A program made the translations under genes and the position numbers. Of a stretch of 64,000 nt of DNA, positions 11,401 through 23,161 are shown piece by piece. Numbering within the stretch: position 1 is the first letter of the stretch; the number at the start of each line of letters is the position of its first letter. The stretch comes from Channallabes apus. Taxonomy: Eukaryota; Chordata; Actinopteri; Siluriformes; Clariidae. The notes beneath the pieces were generated by a model that was not told the origin of the DNA, ran no database searches, and was given only the letters and a program-made list of their open reading frames with translations. Location of the stretch: positions 3,282,901 to 3,346,900 of the forward strand of contig CM060125.1 in assembly GCA_030522415.1 (NCBI GenBank). Reading direction: 5' to 3'.

Positions 11401-12948
11401 AGCTAACGATTGACATATGATTAGATTATTCACAGTCCTACAGTTTTTTTTCCCTTGGCTCTTTTTTGCACTTCACAGCTCAGATTTGCAGCTTACTCAC
11501 TAAAAAAAAAAAAAAACACACACAAGGCACGTTTTAAATTCACTTCCGGTGGTCGGGTCGTTTTTCTTTCCCGCCGCATTATCCACAGATGGGTTAATTT
11601 TAAGTCTGCGCCTAAATGCTGTGTCCTCGCCTGCCTACAAGAATCACACCAGAGAGGAAAGCACATCGGGTTTCTAATCAAATCTATGAAAGACTTCATC
11701 TCCCATCAAGACTCTGCAAATGACAAGAACTTTCACAAAGTACACTTAATTTCTTTGCTTTTCTTCTTTTTTTTTTTTTGACAGGAAGCAGCAGCAAAAA
11801 CTAGCTCTCGAAATTATCCTGATGCTGCTAGAACACTGGTGACTCATAGGTCATCCATTACTCATCAAAAAAAAACCAAACGCAGCTCAGTGCTGCTGTG
11901 AAATACGACACCTTACCAAAGCAGGACCCACCGCTTTATAGAGAGAAGGAACAGAAGGAAGCTGCAATGTTAAAGGACGAGCTGCAGGACATCGTTCCTC
12001 TCGGTTAAAAGAAATGTTCTCTCAGGGGCTCGGCATGAGCACATCTGCATATACAGTAGGGGCGGGACTCACCAGGCAACTCCAGCTACATAGATATTAG
12101 GGCTGCACAATATTAGGAAGATATGCGATATTGTTGTTGAATATTGCGATAACGATATTTCTTGCGATATAACATTTCCCTAGAGAAATGCATTTTTATT
12201 ATTATTATTGCCTATTTTTTTTATTATTTATTTATATGTAATGATGATACTAAAATAAACAGGTAATAGATATTCGTCTGATGTAATTAAATCTAATTCA
12301 GGCTAAAAAGAAACTATATGTAAAGGAAGTTGCAAATATTTAGACTTCAAAACACTATGAATGACTTAAACCCCTCAGCAGATATTCTGACTTCTGGTTT
12401 GCTGTTACTATAAACCTGCCAACACAATATGAATTACTTTCAAACATTACTGTTTATTTACATGTAACCGTACACTCATCAATAGTGTCTTAAAACAAGA
12501 GCATCTTTTAAACTAAATATTCTTTTTTTTTTTTTTTTTTATATATAAAAATAAATATTATTAAACAAAAATTAAATTAAATACTATTTGTCACACACAC
12601 ACACACACACTCGCTCCGCGACCGGCACTAGGACCCGGAAGTAATGCGGTCGCGAACCCGGAAGTATAAGTGAAGTAAACAAAGCATTGCATAGAGCTTA
12701 GTCACTGAGTTCGCGCATGTCGGTTCAGATTGTTTACTTTCTGATTCGAGTGTGTGTTTATAGGACGCGGGTTAAATGTGTGTTTTTCCCTTGCTCCCCT
12801 TCTGTGAGAGTCCTTAAACTAATTCGCGTGGTTATCCTGCCTACTCGCTTGCTTCCGCGTTTGGGTTTACCGTCCACGCTACAAAGGGCTAACGGCTAAT
12901 TGCTAAGTCTCCTGATCATCCCGGATTAGTTCGCGACAGAATGAAGTA

Positions 12949-13535
12949 TAGGGTGTTTCATAAAGTACGCAGTTTTTTAATTGCGCGGGATTTTTTTGTT
13001 TGAAGATTGTCAGCACTGTTCCTATCATTTTCGTTATCTATTATCACTCCGATTAGAAGACCATTTGTCGTTTCTCCATTTTGTAGCCATGGAGCGGTTC
13101 AGTATCGAGCAACGCATTCTTATTGTGAAAACTCATTACAAAAACGGGGAGTGCTACGCAGAGACTGTCCGTAAACTTCGCGCGATCTTTGGACGTGACA
13201 ATGCCCCGACCGCAACAACTTCTTTTTATGGGGATATGTGAAGTCACAAACAGTCAGTTTACGTGAACAAACCTCAAACGATTACCGAACTGAAGATGGA
13301 AATTCAACGGGTAATCGGCGAAATCGACAGGGACGTCTGCGAAAGAGTTATCGTTAATTTCAACGATCGGATGACTGCCTGCAGAGAAAGTGGAGGTGGA
13401 CATGTGCTCGATATCATTTTTCATTATTAAATCGAAGTATATGTTGAATGAAATTAAATAAAAATTTAGAATTTTGCTTCGATTTTGGCTGATTTATGGC
13501 ATTTTTAAAAACTGCGTACTTTATGAAACACCCTA
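12949..13535 (+). mobile_element. internally deleted mariner-like element
   Basis: Inverted repeats of about 29 bp begin TAGGGTGTTTCATAAAGTAC and end with the exact reverse complement. TA dinucleotides flank them at 12947-12948 and 13536-13537, as expected for the Tc1/mariner superfamily. The element keeps only the first and last parts of its transposase and sits inside the hAT at 12098-13734. Confidence 0.85.
13089..13430 (+). pseudogene. mariner-like transposase, internally deleted
   Basis: The N-terminal part (13089-13241) reads MERFSIEQRILIVKTHYKNG and then YAETVRKLRAIFGRDNAPT, the helix-turn-helix region of DUF4817-type mariner transposases. After a stop, 13261-13430 reads PQTITELKMEIQRVIGEID and ends GGHVLDIIFHY, the usual C-terminus of the same family. 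The catalytic core is absent, so this is a deletion derivative that would need a transposase from another copy to move. Confidence 0.75.
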
Positions 13536-13962
13536 TATATAGATAAATTATATATATAAATAAATAAAAAAAGATAAAAGCGGGTATAAACATAGTAAGG
13601 GCCCATCTGATTGGTCAAATTTGGACACACAAATGCTTGGCACATAAATTATTTATCGCAACTCTTTGCGATATGGTTATCGCGTCTACCATTATCGCGA
13701 TAACGATATTTTTTCGATATATCGTGCAGCCCTAATAGGCATCACGATAACTAAGTGCTGAGTCAAATAAAACTGCGGTTCTGTTATAAGTATTATGATT
13801 TTATTAATATCTTGATTCTATACATTTTCCCCCCTGATTTTGTGTAAAAAAAAAATCCTTCTACCATTAGTGTTTCCACTTAGAAGCCAGCATTTAAACA
13901 TTATAAATTTACTTTAAATACAAGAGTTTAACATTTAACTTTAAATTAAATTAAACAGGACC

Positions 13963-14712
13963 CCTGAGTGCCGCAGTGGTGAAGTGCTCACACCATCATC
14001 CAGAGACAGTTTGATTTACAGGTGATGCTGAAGCCTCCCGCAGCCCAGGGCGTAGAGAGTTTGTTTGTTTGCTTGTATTAAGGTTTATTGCCATTTCAGT
14101 TTCACAGGCCATTTCATGGCACATACATATTAAACATTCAACCAATTTGTACAAACCAATATAATATAAAGTTATAAATATAATGCAAGGAATTTACAAG
14201 GTAGTAAAATAAATTAAACAAATGAATAAAAGAAAAACACGATTTCATACAAGGAGATGCACTTTTGCTAATTGTAACAAGTTTTTCTGGTTTCGTCTTG
14301 CAGAATAAGTTCTTTAAAGTTCGTTCTGGTCGAAATAGTTTTCTCATGGCATTAAAACTTGGGCAGATCAAAAGTACATGGGCGTAGAGAGAAGCTGATT
14401 GGCCGAGCTCTCCCCCCGCCCCTCCCCCTCTCTCAGCGGGTGGGATGGGAGACATTTAGCGCGCTCACATTAATTACGGCTCTACAGTCAATCAGGGGCA
14501 TCAGTGAGCTCAGCATCAGAATGATTGGATGGCACTGATTTCCGAGTGCGTGTCCAACAGTGCATGAGCGAGCAGTTCGAAAAGATGCGGTCGTGGCATC
14601 ACGTTGTTCGGAAGGAACATGTGATAAGTCTTCTGTCCTCCTTCACTGGTAGTAGGAGTCCCCTTGTGATGGGTGGGAATTGGATACGAGTAAATAAGGG
14701 AGTAAATAAAGG
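13963..14712 (+). mobile_element. tRNA-headed SINE, interrupted by a LINE insertion
   Basis: The head GAGTGCCGCAGTGGTGAAG is tRNA-like. The body includes GCTGATTGGCCGAGCTCTC and GCAGTTCGAAAAGATG, and the tail ends near AATTGGATACGAGTAAATAA. It is the same family as the reverse copy at 14803-15152 and the fragment at 33835-34120. Bases 14060-14379 are a foreign insert. Confidence 0.75.
14060..14379 (-). mobile_element. LINE 3'-end insertion inside a SINE
   Basis: The insert is flanked by an exact 12-bp duplication GGGCGTAGAGAG at 14048-14059 and 14380-14391. The reverse strand translates to AHVLLICPSFNAMRKLF followed by a PERTLKNLF block, like the C-terminal tail of a LINE ORF2. It is therefore a 5'-truncated retrotransposon copy in minus orientation. 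The clade is not certain. Confidence 0.7.
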
Positions 14713-14802
14713 AGAACATTTATTTCTATGATATTTTATTAAACATAAAAGCACTTTATTTTTTACATTACATTTTTACTGAGCAGCATGCATCTCTGTC
14801 AT

Positions 14803-15152
14803 CAGCCATGATTATTATTTCTTTAGTCGTGTCCAATTCCTCCCCGTCACTAGGGGGCTCCCACATTAAGCTACTACTGCCGAAGACTATCACGTGTTTC
14901 CTCCGAACCTTGTGATGCCAGCTGACCACATCTTTTCGAACTGCTCGATGACGCACCGTAGGGGCGGCGTAACACTCGGAGTACAATGCTATCCGCTCCT
15001 TCCAAGTACCTCTCATCCCTCCCCTCTGAGAGAGCTCGGCCAATCAGCTCTCTCTAGACCTCCGGCTGCGAGAGCTTATAGCATCACCCGGGAATCTTAT
15101 GATCTCCAGATGATAGGGCGAGCACTTTACCACTGCGCCACTCAGAGGCTAA
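14803..15152 (-). mobile_element. tRNA-headed SINE, near complete
   Basis: Read on the minus strand, it starts CTCTGAGTGGCGCAGTGG, with a tRNA-like head containing a box A-like segment and a CCCGGGTGATGC block. It runs through CTGATTGGCCGAGCTCTCTC and ends AATTGGACACGACTAAAG with an AATAAT-rich tail. It is the best-preserved copy of this family in the window. Confidence 0.75.
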
Positions 15153-16527
15153 TAAGTTTATTTACAAATAATAATCAACACAGGGTGAAAATGTGTACAT
15201 AGTTCAGAGGATTATAAAACATTCTCTGCCTCAAATACATATAGGTCTCAAAACCCGACCTTACAGTGGGCTCAAGGGCGTGTGCGGCTTCTAACGCACG
15301 TGATTTTCAACTAATTTGCGATTGTGGCGTTTTAAGACTGGTGGGTTTAAGACTTTTTTTTTATGTAAAAAAAAAAAAAAAACATTTAAAAATAAATAAA
15401 TAAATCACCACTCTAAAGAAACAATTTATAACTGAACCGATCCCCCCCCCCCCACATCTTTAATGTACAACCTGAAGCACTGGGGCGATTAGCTGTCGAG
15501 TGTTAAGGAGCAGATGACAGAGAGGAGACAATTACAACACACAAGTGTGACTCCTACAGCCAGGCGATCCATCAGCTGTAAAGTCAGGTGGAAGGGGAGG
15601 GGGGGAGGGGGGTGGAGGATGCGAGCGTCTGGCTGAAAATCTGGACTGACTGTAGCTGAAATGAGATTTGACCCCGATTGCAGGAAGTTACAACAAGTAA
15701 CCAGTCGCGCTCGTTCGCTCGCTCCCCTCAGGTTGTTAGGGCATGTTACATGACTCTTGCAAAACTGAAAAGTTTGGACACAAGGGCAGCAGATAAATTT
15801 CAAAGTCTAAAAAAAAAAATAATAATAAAAACAAGCCATTTGAAAATGTTTGCACGTACACGTCGAGTTTTCTGGTTTGCTTAGCATATGGGCTTATGGG
15901 GTTATGTTCACACTGCATCGTCTCCCACCACGTCAGAGCTTTGTGTCATGGCGACGCTGCTGTAATCGTTAATCACGCGGGCAGTAAAAGCCACGACACG
16001 TCCTTCCGTTGAAACACTGCCATGGCCTCCATCACCATCATCCATCTTTCGCCTATGGATCGGCCTCAAACGACGCAATTTTTAAATCTCCTTCAGCAGC
16101 TCACTGTAGACCGGACTGGAGCGTCAGCAGACTCAACCAGAGGCGACATTAATGAGACGATTTATTCATTATCATTAAAAAGCAGAGGTGAGGGAAGTAC
16201 TGGAGTCTGACCGCTGTATTACAGTTTCAAGTGACTTCTATAAAACATGAATCAGTCAGCGGTGCAGAACCTGTTTAGCACACAGTTGTCAATGCGTAAA
16301 TGAAAACGATGTCAGAGACAAAAAAAGCAAAAAAATTTAATGAAATAAAATGTAGCCAAGAAACACAGAGCTCTGTAGCTGACCTGTGAATATCCTCAGT
16401 TAGCCAATTCGTATTCTACCGTCTAGCAGCTTAGTTCTCATTTTTAGGATGCAGACATCAAAGACAAAAAAGTAACATGAACGTTGGGTTTGTACTAATA
16501 TCACTCATATCACTATAGACAGAGATT

Positions 16528-17329
16528 TAGGGCTGCAACTAACGGTTATTTTGATAATCGATTAGTTGGGCGATTATTTTTTTCGATTAATCGGATAAAA
16601 CTGAACGCTTTAATTTGATGTTTTGCTATATAAAACCATAAATCAGGGTATTATTTATGTATAAAAGTAAACTTTTAAAAAATGCAATAGCCACATATAG
16701 AGTTTAATGATCTTTAATTTTTACATTTAAACCTTATTTTATGTAAATCAACATTTTTGTTTTTAACAAAAATTGCAGACGGCAAGTTGACAGTGTGTAT
16801 ATTTAAAAAAAATAATAATAATAAAAATAAAAATACACTGACCTTCAGTTGTTAAGAATGACCTCAATTTTAAATTCTCTTAGATTAATTCAACTTAATA
16901 AGAATAATAATAGACTTCTATTTATACATTATTTCGATCCTCTCGTGTATTTTATCCTTTTTTTTTTGTTGTCTCAATAATAATAAATTATATATAGACA
17001 GACCATTTTGTTACAACTAGACATTAATCTTATTGGTTTAAGCAACATTCTCGTAATACGGCGACGTAGGGAGGGAAAAAAAAAAACACTCTTTATTTTG
17101 CTTTTTTCCGCATTTCCCTGTGTATAGCGTGTAGGATGATGGGATATATCCGGCCCTCCGAAGTGTAAAATGAACGCGAAGAAAATGAACTTGAAGTGTT
17201 TTCCTTGTGTTCGTTGGGATTTGAACGCCAAGAAAAAGCTGCATGCAACGTTTTTTTCTTTTGATGCCGTATAACCGCGCAGCCGGACAAACGCACGTCA
17301 CCAAAGCCCGTGTGAACTCTCTCACTGAC

Positions 17330-17360
<31 letters not shown>

Positions 17361-17721
17361 GTCGTGGCCAATTCTTCCCCGTCGCTAGCGGCTCCCACAT
17401 GTGTAGAAAACCCTCGGCGCTTCATCCACACTCACCGGACACTACGAACAGCAGAAAAACGCTCGATTTTAACGCCCAATAAGAGGTGTTTAATGTAAAT
17501 TGCTCGCATACCTTGGAGGACTTGGGGCGCGCGCTTTTCCCTGCAAACGCTTCTGTAACCTCCATTGCGCGAGCGACTGTGTATCTGTGTGTGTATTTGT
17601 GCATCTTGTAGTCGCGCTTCTCAGTAACGTGAGCAGCCCAACTAATCGATAACGGCATTCGTTGACAACGAATTTCATTCTCGATAATTATCGATTTTAT
17701 CGATTAGTTGTTGCAGCCCTA
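16528..17721. mobile_element. hAT element with perfect 8-bp target duplication
   Basis: The ends are TAGGGCTGCAACTAACGG and TAGTTGTTGCAGCCCTA. Both are flanked by CAGAGATT (16520-16527 and 17722-17729), an exact 8-bp target duplication. The element is 1194 bp long and has no transposase ORF. A short SINE tail with a poly-T run sits inside at about 17333-17401. Confidence 0.92.
17333..17401 (-). mobile_element. 5'-truncated SINE tail inside a hAT element
   Basis: A poly-T run (17333-17359) is followed by AGTCGTGGCCAATTCTTCCC and GGCTCCCACAT. This matches the 3' end of the SINE at 14803-15152 in minus orientation. It looks like a copy of about 40 bp with a long poly-A tail on the minus strand. 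Confidence 0.65.
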
Positions 17722-17769
17722 CAGAGATTTGTTTCGGCAACCATAATCCAAATGGAATGGAATGGGATG

Positions 17770-18100
17770 GGGAGGTGGGCCCAAGGATCCACTATTCTTT
17801 CAGTTTCCTTGGTACGAATGCGTCCTGGACCATGAACACCACAGCATTGATCAAGAAGACACAGCAGCAAGTCTACTTCCAGAGGAAACTCAGAAAAGAA
17901 CAAGCTTCAGGAGCTGAGTGTGTCCTTCTACTTCTGCTTCTTTGAGAGCGTTATAACGTATACTGTATTACTGTATAGCACACCAGCTGCTTGGCACAGC
18001 CTTCAGAGGGTCATCAACACTGTCCAAAAAACATCAGCTGTTCATTACCCTCCCTGAAAGAGTTATTCAGCAGTCTCTCTCTCTCTCTGTTTTTTTTTTT
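17770..18100 (+). mobile_element. L2-clade LINE fragment
   Basis: The same segment as the fragment at 10975-11400: FSFLGTNASWTMNTTALIKK in translation, then CAGCTGCTTGGCACAGCCTT and CAGAGGGTCATCA at the nucleotide level. It is shorter and more damaged. Confidence 0.65.
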
Positions 18101-20204
18101 TTTTGCACTCTTCCACTTCCTGTAGTAGACAGCTAGCGACTCATTTGATTATTTGCATGAAAAACATTACTAATCTTACCTACTGCACCCTAAATGTAAA
18201 AATACATTGAAGTTTAAATATAAGAAGAAGAAAAAAAATCTGACAGCTCATGCTTTTACTTTTGAAACACAAAAGACCATCTTTGTTCCTTATTCAGTGT
18301 TTACAACTACAGAAAATACATGACAGTTTAATAGAAGCAAAAACACAATACCACTGTAACGTCTAGCCGTTGCCTGGGCTGCCAAAGCAACTGCCACGCA
18401 GCACCATAAGCAAGATGGAGCGCATCACAGTAACCATCTGCGAAACCAAAGAAAGTGCTTAGCAACAACCAGGAACAGCCTACCAAGACTTGCACTGCAC
18501 AACCGCTCTAAGGGGCGTTTTCACATCATTTCCGAAAACACTTGACCCCCAGAACCTGGTTCATTTTGATCAGTGAGAACACAAACGTTCCATGCTCAGG
18601 AACCGTGATCAAAGGTCAAATCAGATATGGAATCCAATCGTACTTGAAAACGGAAGTGGACATGCTGTCAGCTGCTACGCTGCCACCTTCTGTATCGGAG
18701 GATGAAAATATGTACGTGTACCCAGGTACACAAAACAATAACACTGGACAGTAGGGTATGTGGGGCGTTGGTGGACGCGTAAACACACTTCCCTGGTTTT
18801 AGCATTGGTATGTAAAGGGACAGTAAGGATACATTTTACTGTCAGGACGTCTAACACCTCCCCCCCCTCCCCCTCCCCCAGTGATCCATGTTAAATCTGA
18901 TTTGGTAGAGATTGCAAAAACTTTATTGAAATTATGCATAAGTCACGCCCTTATAGAAATTTATTATTTCTTTGGTGCGAGTATCCGGATTTTAAATATC
19001 TTGTTTCGTTATCTTCCCCTCTCTCTCTCTCTCACTCTACAGGAAGATGGAAAATTAATCTCGAAACCTGTGAGCTATAGCGTCTGACTGAGAGACTGCA
19101 CAGCACTAATCTCTCATTTCATGGGGATCCTTTAATTATTCTAATACTGCAGTCGTAATATAACTCGGTGTGGAAAAGCAAAACAATTACAAAATAAATG
19201 AAATCTCTGAGATTTAATTAGTCGACGATTATAACAGATGTGTGATTTGGTTTTATAGGATTAACATTGCGCTCTCAGTAAATTAATGTGGCATCACATG
19301 ACACTGCCATTAGCTGCTTCGGTTCAACTTTGTAAACAGGAAATCAAGTGTTTGTCCTTTCCTGATTACAGCAGCATCTCACAGCTCTGTGCATCACACC
19401 ACCACAACAGTGTCAAACCACAAAGCCTTTAAAGCTACAGTGTGCAAAAGTAAGAGACCAAAATTTTATTTTAAATCAAACATTCAGGATTTAACGCTCA
19501 CTAATTGCACTCGTGTATAAATAAGTCTTCGAGCTCTCCAAAATCTGTCTTAACGTTGCAGCAGAGATCCGATCTTGTTCCGATCCGATGTCGTGTCAGA
19601 ATCAAGTTTTAAATAAACTGCCCTTAAACTTAAATTAAAATACACAATTGCAACACGTTCAGGATATTAGAAGGCTTTTTTTTAAGGAGCGATTGATTTA
19701 CCACATGTCTATCGCTACACTCACATTTCAAGTTATTTGATTGTTTATTATTGGTTTTTTTTGTTTTTTGTTTTTTTATCAGATCAGATTTGCATGTCAT
19801 GACAGTTCACCCTCATAATTATAAGTGACTTTGTCTGACTCAAATGTCCAAGCGTCTGTCCTCTTAGACGGCATTGCAAACATCGATATGTTGTTGCTCG
19901 TGCAATCTGCAATAAAAACGGCATATTTCTGTGACCGTTTAATAATTTCATGTAATAAAAATGGCAGTGTTTCAAAATGTCTTGTGTCCTCGAGCGCCCT
20001 CTTCACTGAACACAGCCCTGCTGTTACTATCATGCACACCTCAAGTTATATCCAATCTATGGCCACATACTGTACGATAGTGACTCAGATTTGCGCATTC
20101 AGACATCCTGAAAAAAAAAATATTAATTAAAAAAATGTCTTTTGTGATCTCCAAGTCTATTTACTTGAGTCAGTTCAGGCTGGTGATGTGAACATAGTCT
20201 TTGT

Positions 20205-20212
20205 ACATGCGT

Positions 20213-20248
<36 letters not shown>
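20205..20248. repeat. (CA)n microsatellite
   Basis: About 18-20 CA units in tnks intron 2. Confidence 0.9.
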
Positions 20249-20250
<2 letters not shown>

Positions 20251-20573
20251 TAAACAAAAATGACTAAAACTGGAATTGTGCATAATAAATCCTCTTTAAA
20301 CAGCAACTAAGTGCTGAAGAAGGCTTTGCTAGCCATTAGCAACCCCCCCCCCCCAATCAGGAACATTATGAACATTTCCAAAAGAAATTTACTCATGTGT
20401 TTTGTATGTACACAAAATAGAGACCAACGATGATCGTTAAAACTGATCAGAAAGTGAATTCTGCATAACTGGTCCCCTTTTAGTGCCATTTCCTTTTGCA
20501 AAATAATCATGATGTGAAAATGTAAAGTACATTAGCTCAATCTTCAGTCAGACTGCCATGCAGTACTCACTTT

Positions 20574-20640
20574 TAGGGCTGCAACTAACGATTATTTTGA
20601 TAATCGATTAGTTGGCCGATTATTAGCATTTTTCTTATAC
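20574..20640. mobile_element. hAT terminal fragment
   Basis: It begins TAGGGCTGCAACTAACGATT, almost identical to the left end of the hAT at 16528. No matching right end was found within the next kilobase, so it is a solo or truncated terminus. Confidence 0.6.
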
Positions 20641-21309
20641 GAAATTGTGTTACACGCTTAACAAAAGGACCAAACAGCTGCATACAAGTTTTTAAGCAAT
20701 GTTTAAAGCTCTATAAATCCGATGAAAAAACTGCGCGCACACACACACACACAGAACAGGCATGGGCAAACGGAAAAGGTTTTACTAAGTATAAAATGAG
20801 GACTGAACTCATGTGACCCAGAGAAACCATTAAAAACAACATCATGAACACAGAGCGGCAAAGAACTGATTAATTTTCTGAGCAGCGAGTAATACGGCAA
20901 GCAGTGCTAATCAAGAAAAATGACACATGGTTAACCCTTATTGAAAACTGCACCTCAAGCAAAACGGTGAAAAATTAAAGCCATACATCTCCTGGACGTA
21001 CTGGGTCAGTTTTATTAAGTACCGTATTATCTGGACTATAAGCCTCATGCCTTCACTTCTGCCTTTTACAAAAGGGGAATTATAAAAAAAAGATCAATAT
21101 ACAGTTGATTCGCCGTGTGTGCTGCATTAATTACCGTCCAAAATGTTTACGCTGTCTCTAAAAAGTCTTCCATTTTCGACTGGACCATTATGACTTTATT
21201 ATACTCGGTTTCATTTTATCACTTCGAAAGCAAATCAAACACCCACACTGTCTTGGCTGATTTGCGCTTGACATGACGTCTATGCTCGAGTTATTAATGC
21301 AGTCCTCAC

Positions 21310-21534
21310 CTATACAGACGTCGATTTTGCCCTTGATGGCGGCCTCGTGGAGCGGCGTGTAGTTCCAGTTGTCTCTAGCGTTGGGGTCGGCTCCCTGGCA
21401 CAGCAACAGGCTCACCACCTCCGCGTGGCCGAACGAGCAGGCGTTGTGCAGGGGGATCAGACCACCATCGTCACGAGCGTGCACGTTTGCTCCGGTCTGC
21501 AGAAGATGCTCCACAACATCCTTCCTTCCAAAAC
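21310..21534 (-). CDS. tnks: tankyrase 1, coding exon 2 (ankyrin repeats)
   Basis: This 225-bp exon continues the first ankyrin cluster. The readable residues run from [20 protein letters not shown] through [20 protein letters not shown] to [18 protein letters not shown], with three TPLH/IPLH-type ankyrin turns. The acceptor is TTCCAG (AG complement at 21535-21536), preceded by a long poly-T on the minus strand. The donor is TATAG|GTGAGG (complement at 21308-21309). The phase (1 in, 1 out) fits exon 1 and exon 3. The sequence is almost identical to vertebrate tankyrases, so the exon is under strong constraint. Confidence 0.95.
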
Positions 21535-21872
21535 CTGGAAGGGAAAAAAAAAAAAAAAAAAAAAAAAAACATACATTTAGTACTACATATAATATATATA
21601 AGAGGATTAGATAATACATACACCACCAAAGTAATGCCACGTGATGGAGATGTTAGTTTCCTGAAGGGGACCACCCAAGCCTGTGTCTGCTGATGGGTAA
21701 CTTGGTTACCTTGGAAACAGCTCACAGCTACAGCAAATTAGTTTGGTACTAGTTAAAAAAAATATATAAACAAACATTGCTGGTGGTGGTTAGAGCAGCG
21801 TGAGCAGTTGTGGTCATTAAAAACGGGAACAATAGATAATGTATGTTTACAATCTATATGAATTGAGCTAAT

Positions 21873-22517
21873 ATGACAAGATGTGCACACCGCACACCTC
21901 TGCCTAGCATCCTGCTCACCAACGTCCAGTCACTGGAGAACAAACTTGATGACCTCAGGGCCAGGATAAAGTTCCAGAGAGACATTCGGGACTGCAATCT
22001 CCTCTGCTTCACCGAGACATGGCTGAACCCAGCGGTGCCAGACCACGCCATACAGCCGGCCGAGTTCTTCTCGGTTCACCGCATGGACAGGACGAGGGAC
22101 TCGGGGAAGTCAAGAGGAGGCGGCGTGTGCTTAATGGTGAACAACAGCTGGTGCAACAGCGCGAGCGTTGTTCCTCTTACACGCTCCTGCACACCAAACC
22201 TGGAACTACTGTCCATCATGTGTCGTCCTTTTTATCTTCCACGGGAGTTCACGTCGGTCATAATCAGTGCCGTTTACATCCCACCACAAGCGGACACTGA
22301 CACTGCCTTATGCGAGCTGCATGAGGCGCTCACAGCACCAGACACAACACCGGGACGAACTTTTATCAGCACATCACCTGCCCCACCAGGGGCGAAAGGA
22401 CACAGGACCATTGTTATACCACGGTCAAAGACGGTTACAAGGCACAATCTCGTCCAGCGTTTGGTAAATCCGACCACGCCGCCATCTTCCTCATGCCAAA
22501 ATATAAACAAAGGCTGA
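21873..22517 (+). pseudogene. L2 ORF2 endonuclease domain, deleted and frameshifted
   Basis: The translation shows the AP-endonuclease landmarks LLTNVQSLENKLDDLRARI, LLCFTETWL, GGGVCLMVNN and ISAVYIPPQAD. Near 22365 the segment that would carry the GDFN motif is missing. The closing SDHAAIFLMP block is readable only in another frame (about 22470-22500). It is therefore not a functional endonuclease. Confidence 0.8.
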
Positions 22518-23098
22518 AACAGGAAGTTCCGGTTCAGAGGGAGGTCGCGCGCTGGACAGACCAATCGGTGGCCGCGTTACAGGACGCACTCGATGACGCA
22601 GACTGGGACATGTTCAGAAACAGCTCCGATGATGACGTCAGCGTGTTTACGGACGCGGTTGTGGGATTTATTGAAAAGCTGGTAGACGATACGGTAGAGA
22701 AAAAGACTATCAGAACGTTTCCCAACCAGAAGCCGTGGGTGGATAAAACCATCCGCGACGCTCTGAGATCTCGCACAGCTGCCTACAACACGGGACTTGC
22801 GTCGGGGGACATGGAACCGTACAAGGCTGCGTCATATAACGTCCGGAAGGCGGTGAAAGAGGCGAAGCAGCGCTACGGGAGAAAACTAGAGTCACAGCTT
22901 CAACAGAGTGACTCTAGGAGCCTGTGGCAGGGACTAAGAACAATAACGGACTATAAAGCACCAGCATCCGGTATGACGAACGCGGACGCGACTCTGGCAG
23001 ACGAGCTCAACACCTTCTATGCTCGCTTCGAGGCTGCAGCTAAAGACGCTAGCGATGCTAATGCTAACGGTGCTAATGCTAACGGCTGCGGGTGCTAA
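22493..23098 (+). pseudogene. L2 ORF2 linker between endonuclease and RT
   Basis: A 201-codon open stretch starting MPKYKQRLKQEVPVQRE and including PWVDKTIRDALRSRTAAYN and LADELNTFYARFE, which is typical of the region before RT in L2 elements. It ends in short GCTAATGCTAAC repeats that encode Ala/Asn/Gly, where the frame changes before the RT part. Confidence 0.75.
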
Positions 23099-23161
23099 TG
23101 CTAACGGCTGCAGACAGGAAGACACAGCACCGGGAACGCGCTCATCATCTCCGAGCACGAC

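Larger units (their letters stand above)
12098..13734. mobile_element. non-autonomous hAT element with a nested mariner
   Basis: The termini are TAGGGCTGCACAATAT and ATATCGTGCAGCCCTA. The flanking 8-mers ATAGATAT (12090-12097) and ATAGGCAT (13735-13742) match at 6 of 8 positions. Tandem GCGATAACGATATTT blocks lie just inside both ends. The interior at 12610-12900 is shared, reversed, with the element at 7626-8569. A separate mariner-like element is inserted at 12949-13535. Confidence 0.8.
5985..21309 (-). other. tnks: tnks intron 2
   Basis: This intron of about 15.3 kb lies between exons 3 and 2. It has accumulated many transposons, listed separately: hAT elements at 7626, 9990, 12098, 16528 and 20574, a mariner at 12949, SINEs at 13963 and 14803, and L2 fragments at 10975 and 17770. 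Stretches around 6600-7600, 15200-16500 and 18100-20500 show nothing that I can assign to a gene. Confidence 0.85.

Noticed and set aside
11455..11781. Possible THAP-like block (PKCCVLACLQ)
   Set aside because: Only one short CxxxC-like match is present. The later THAP residues (Trp, Pro, AVPTIF) are absent, and the frame is bounded by poly-A/poly-T runs.
22493..23098. CRISPR-like or tandem coding repeat near the GCTAATGCTAAC units
   Set aside because: The short GCTAAYGCTAAC repeats (about 23050-23110) are a small microsatellite in the LINE linker, without spacers or direct-repeat structure.
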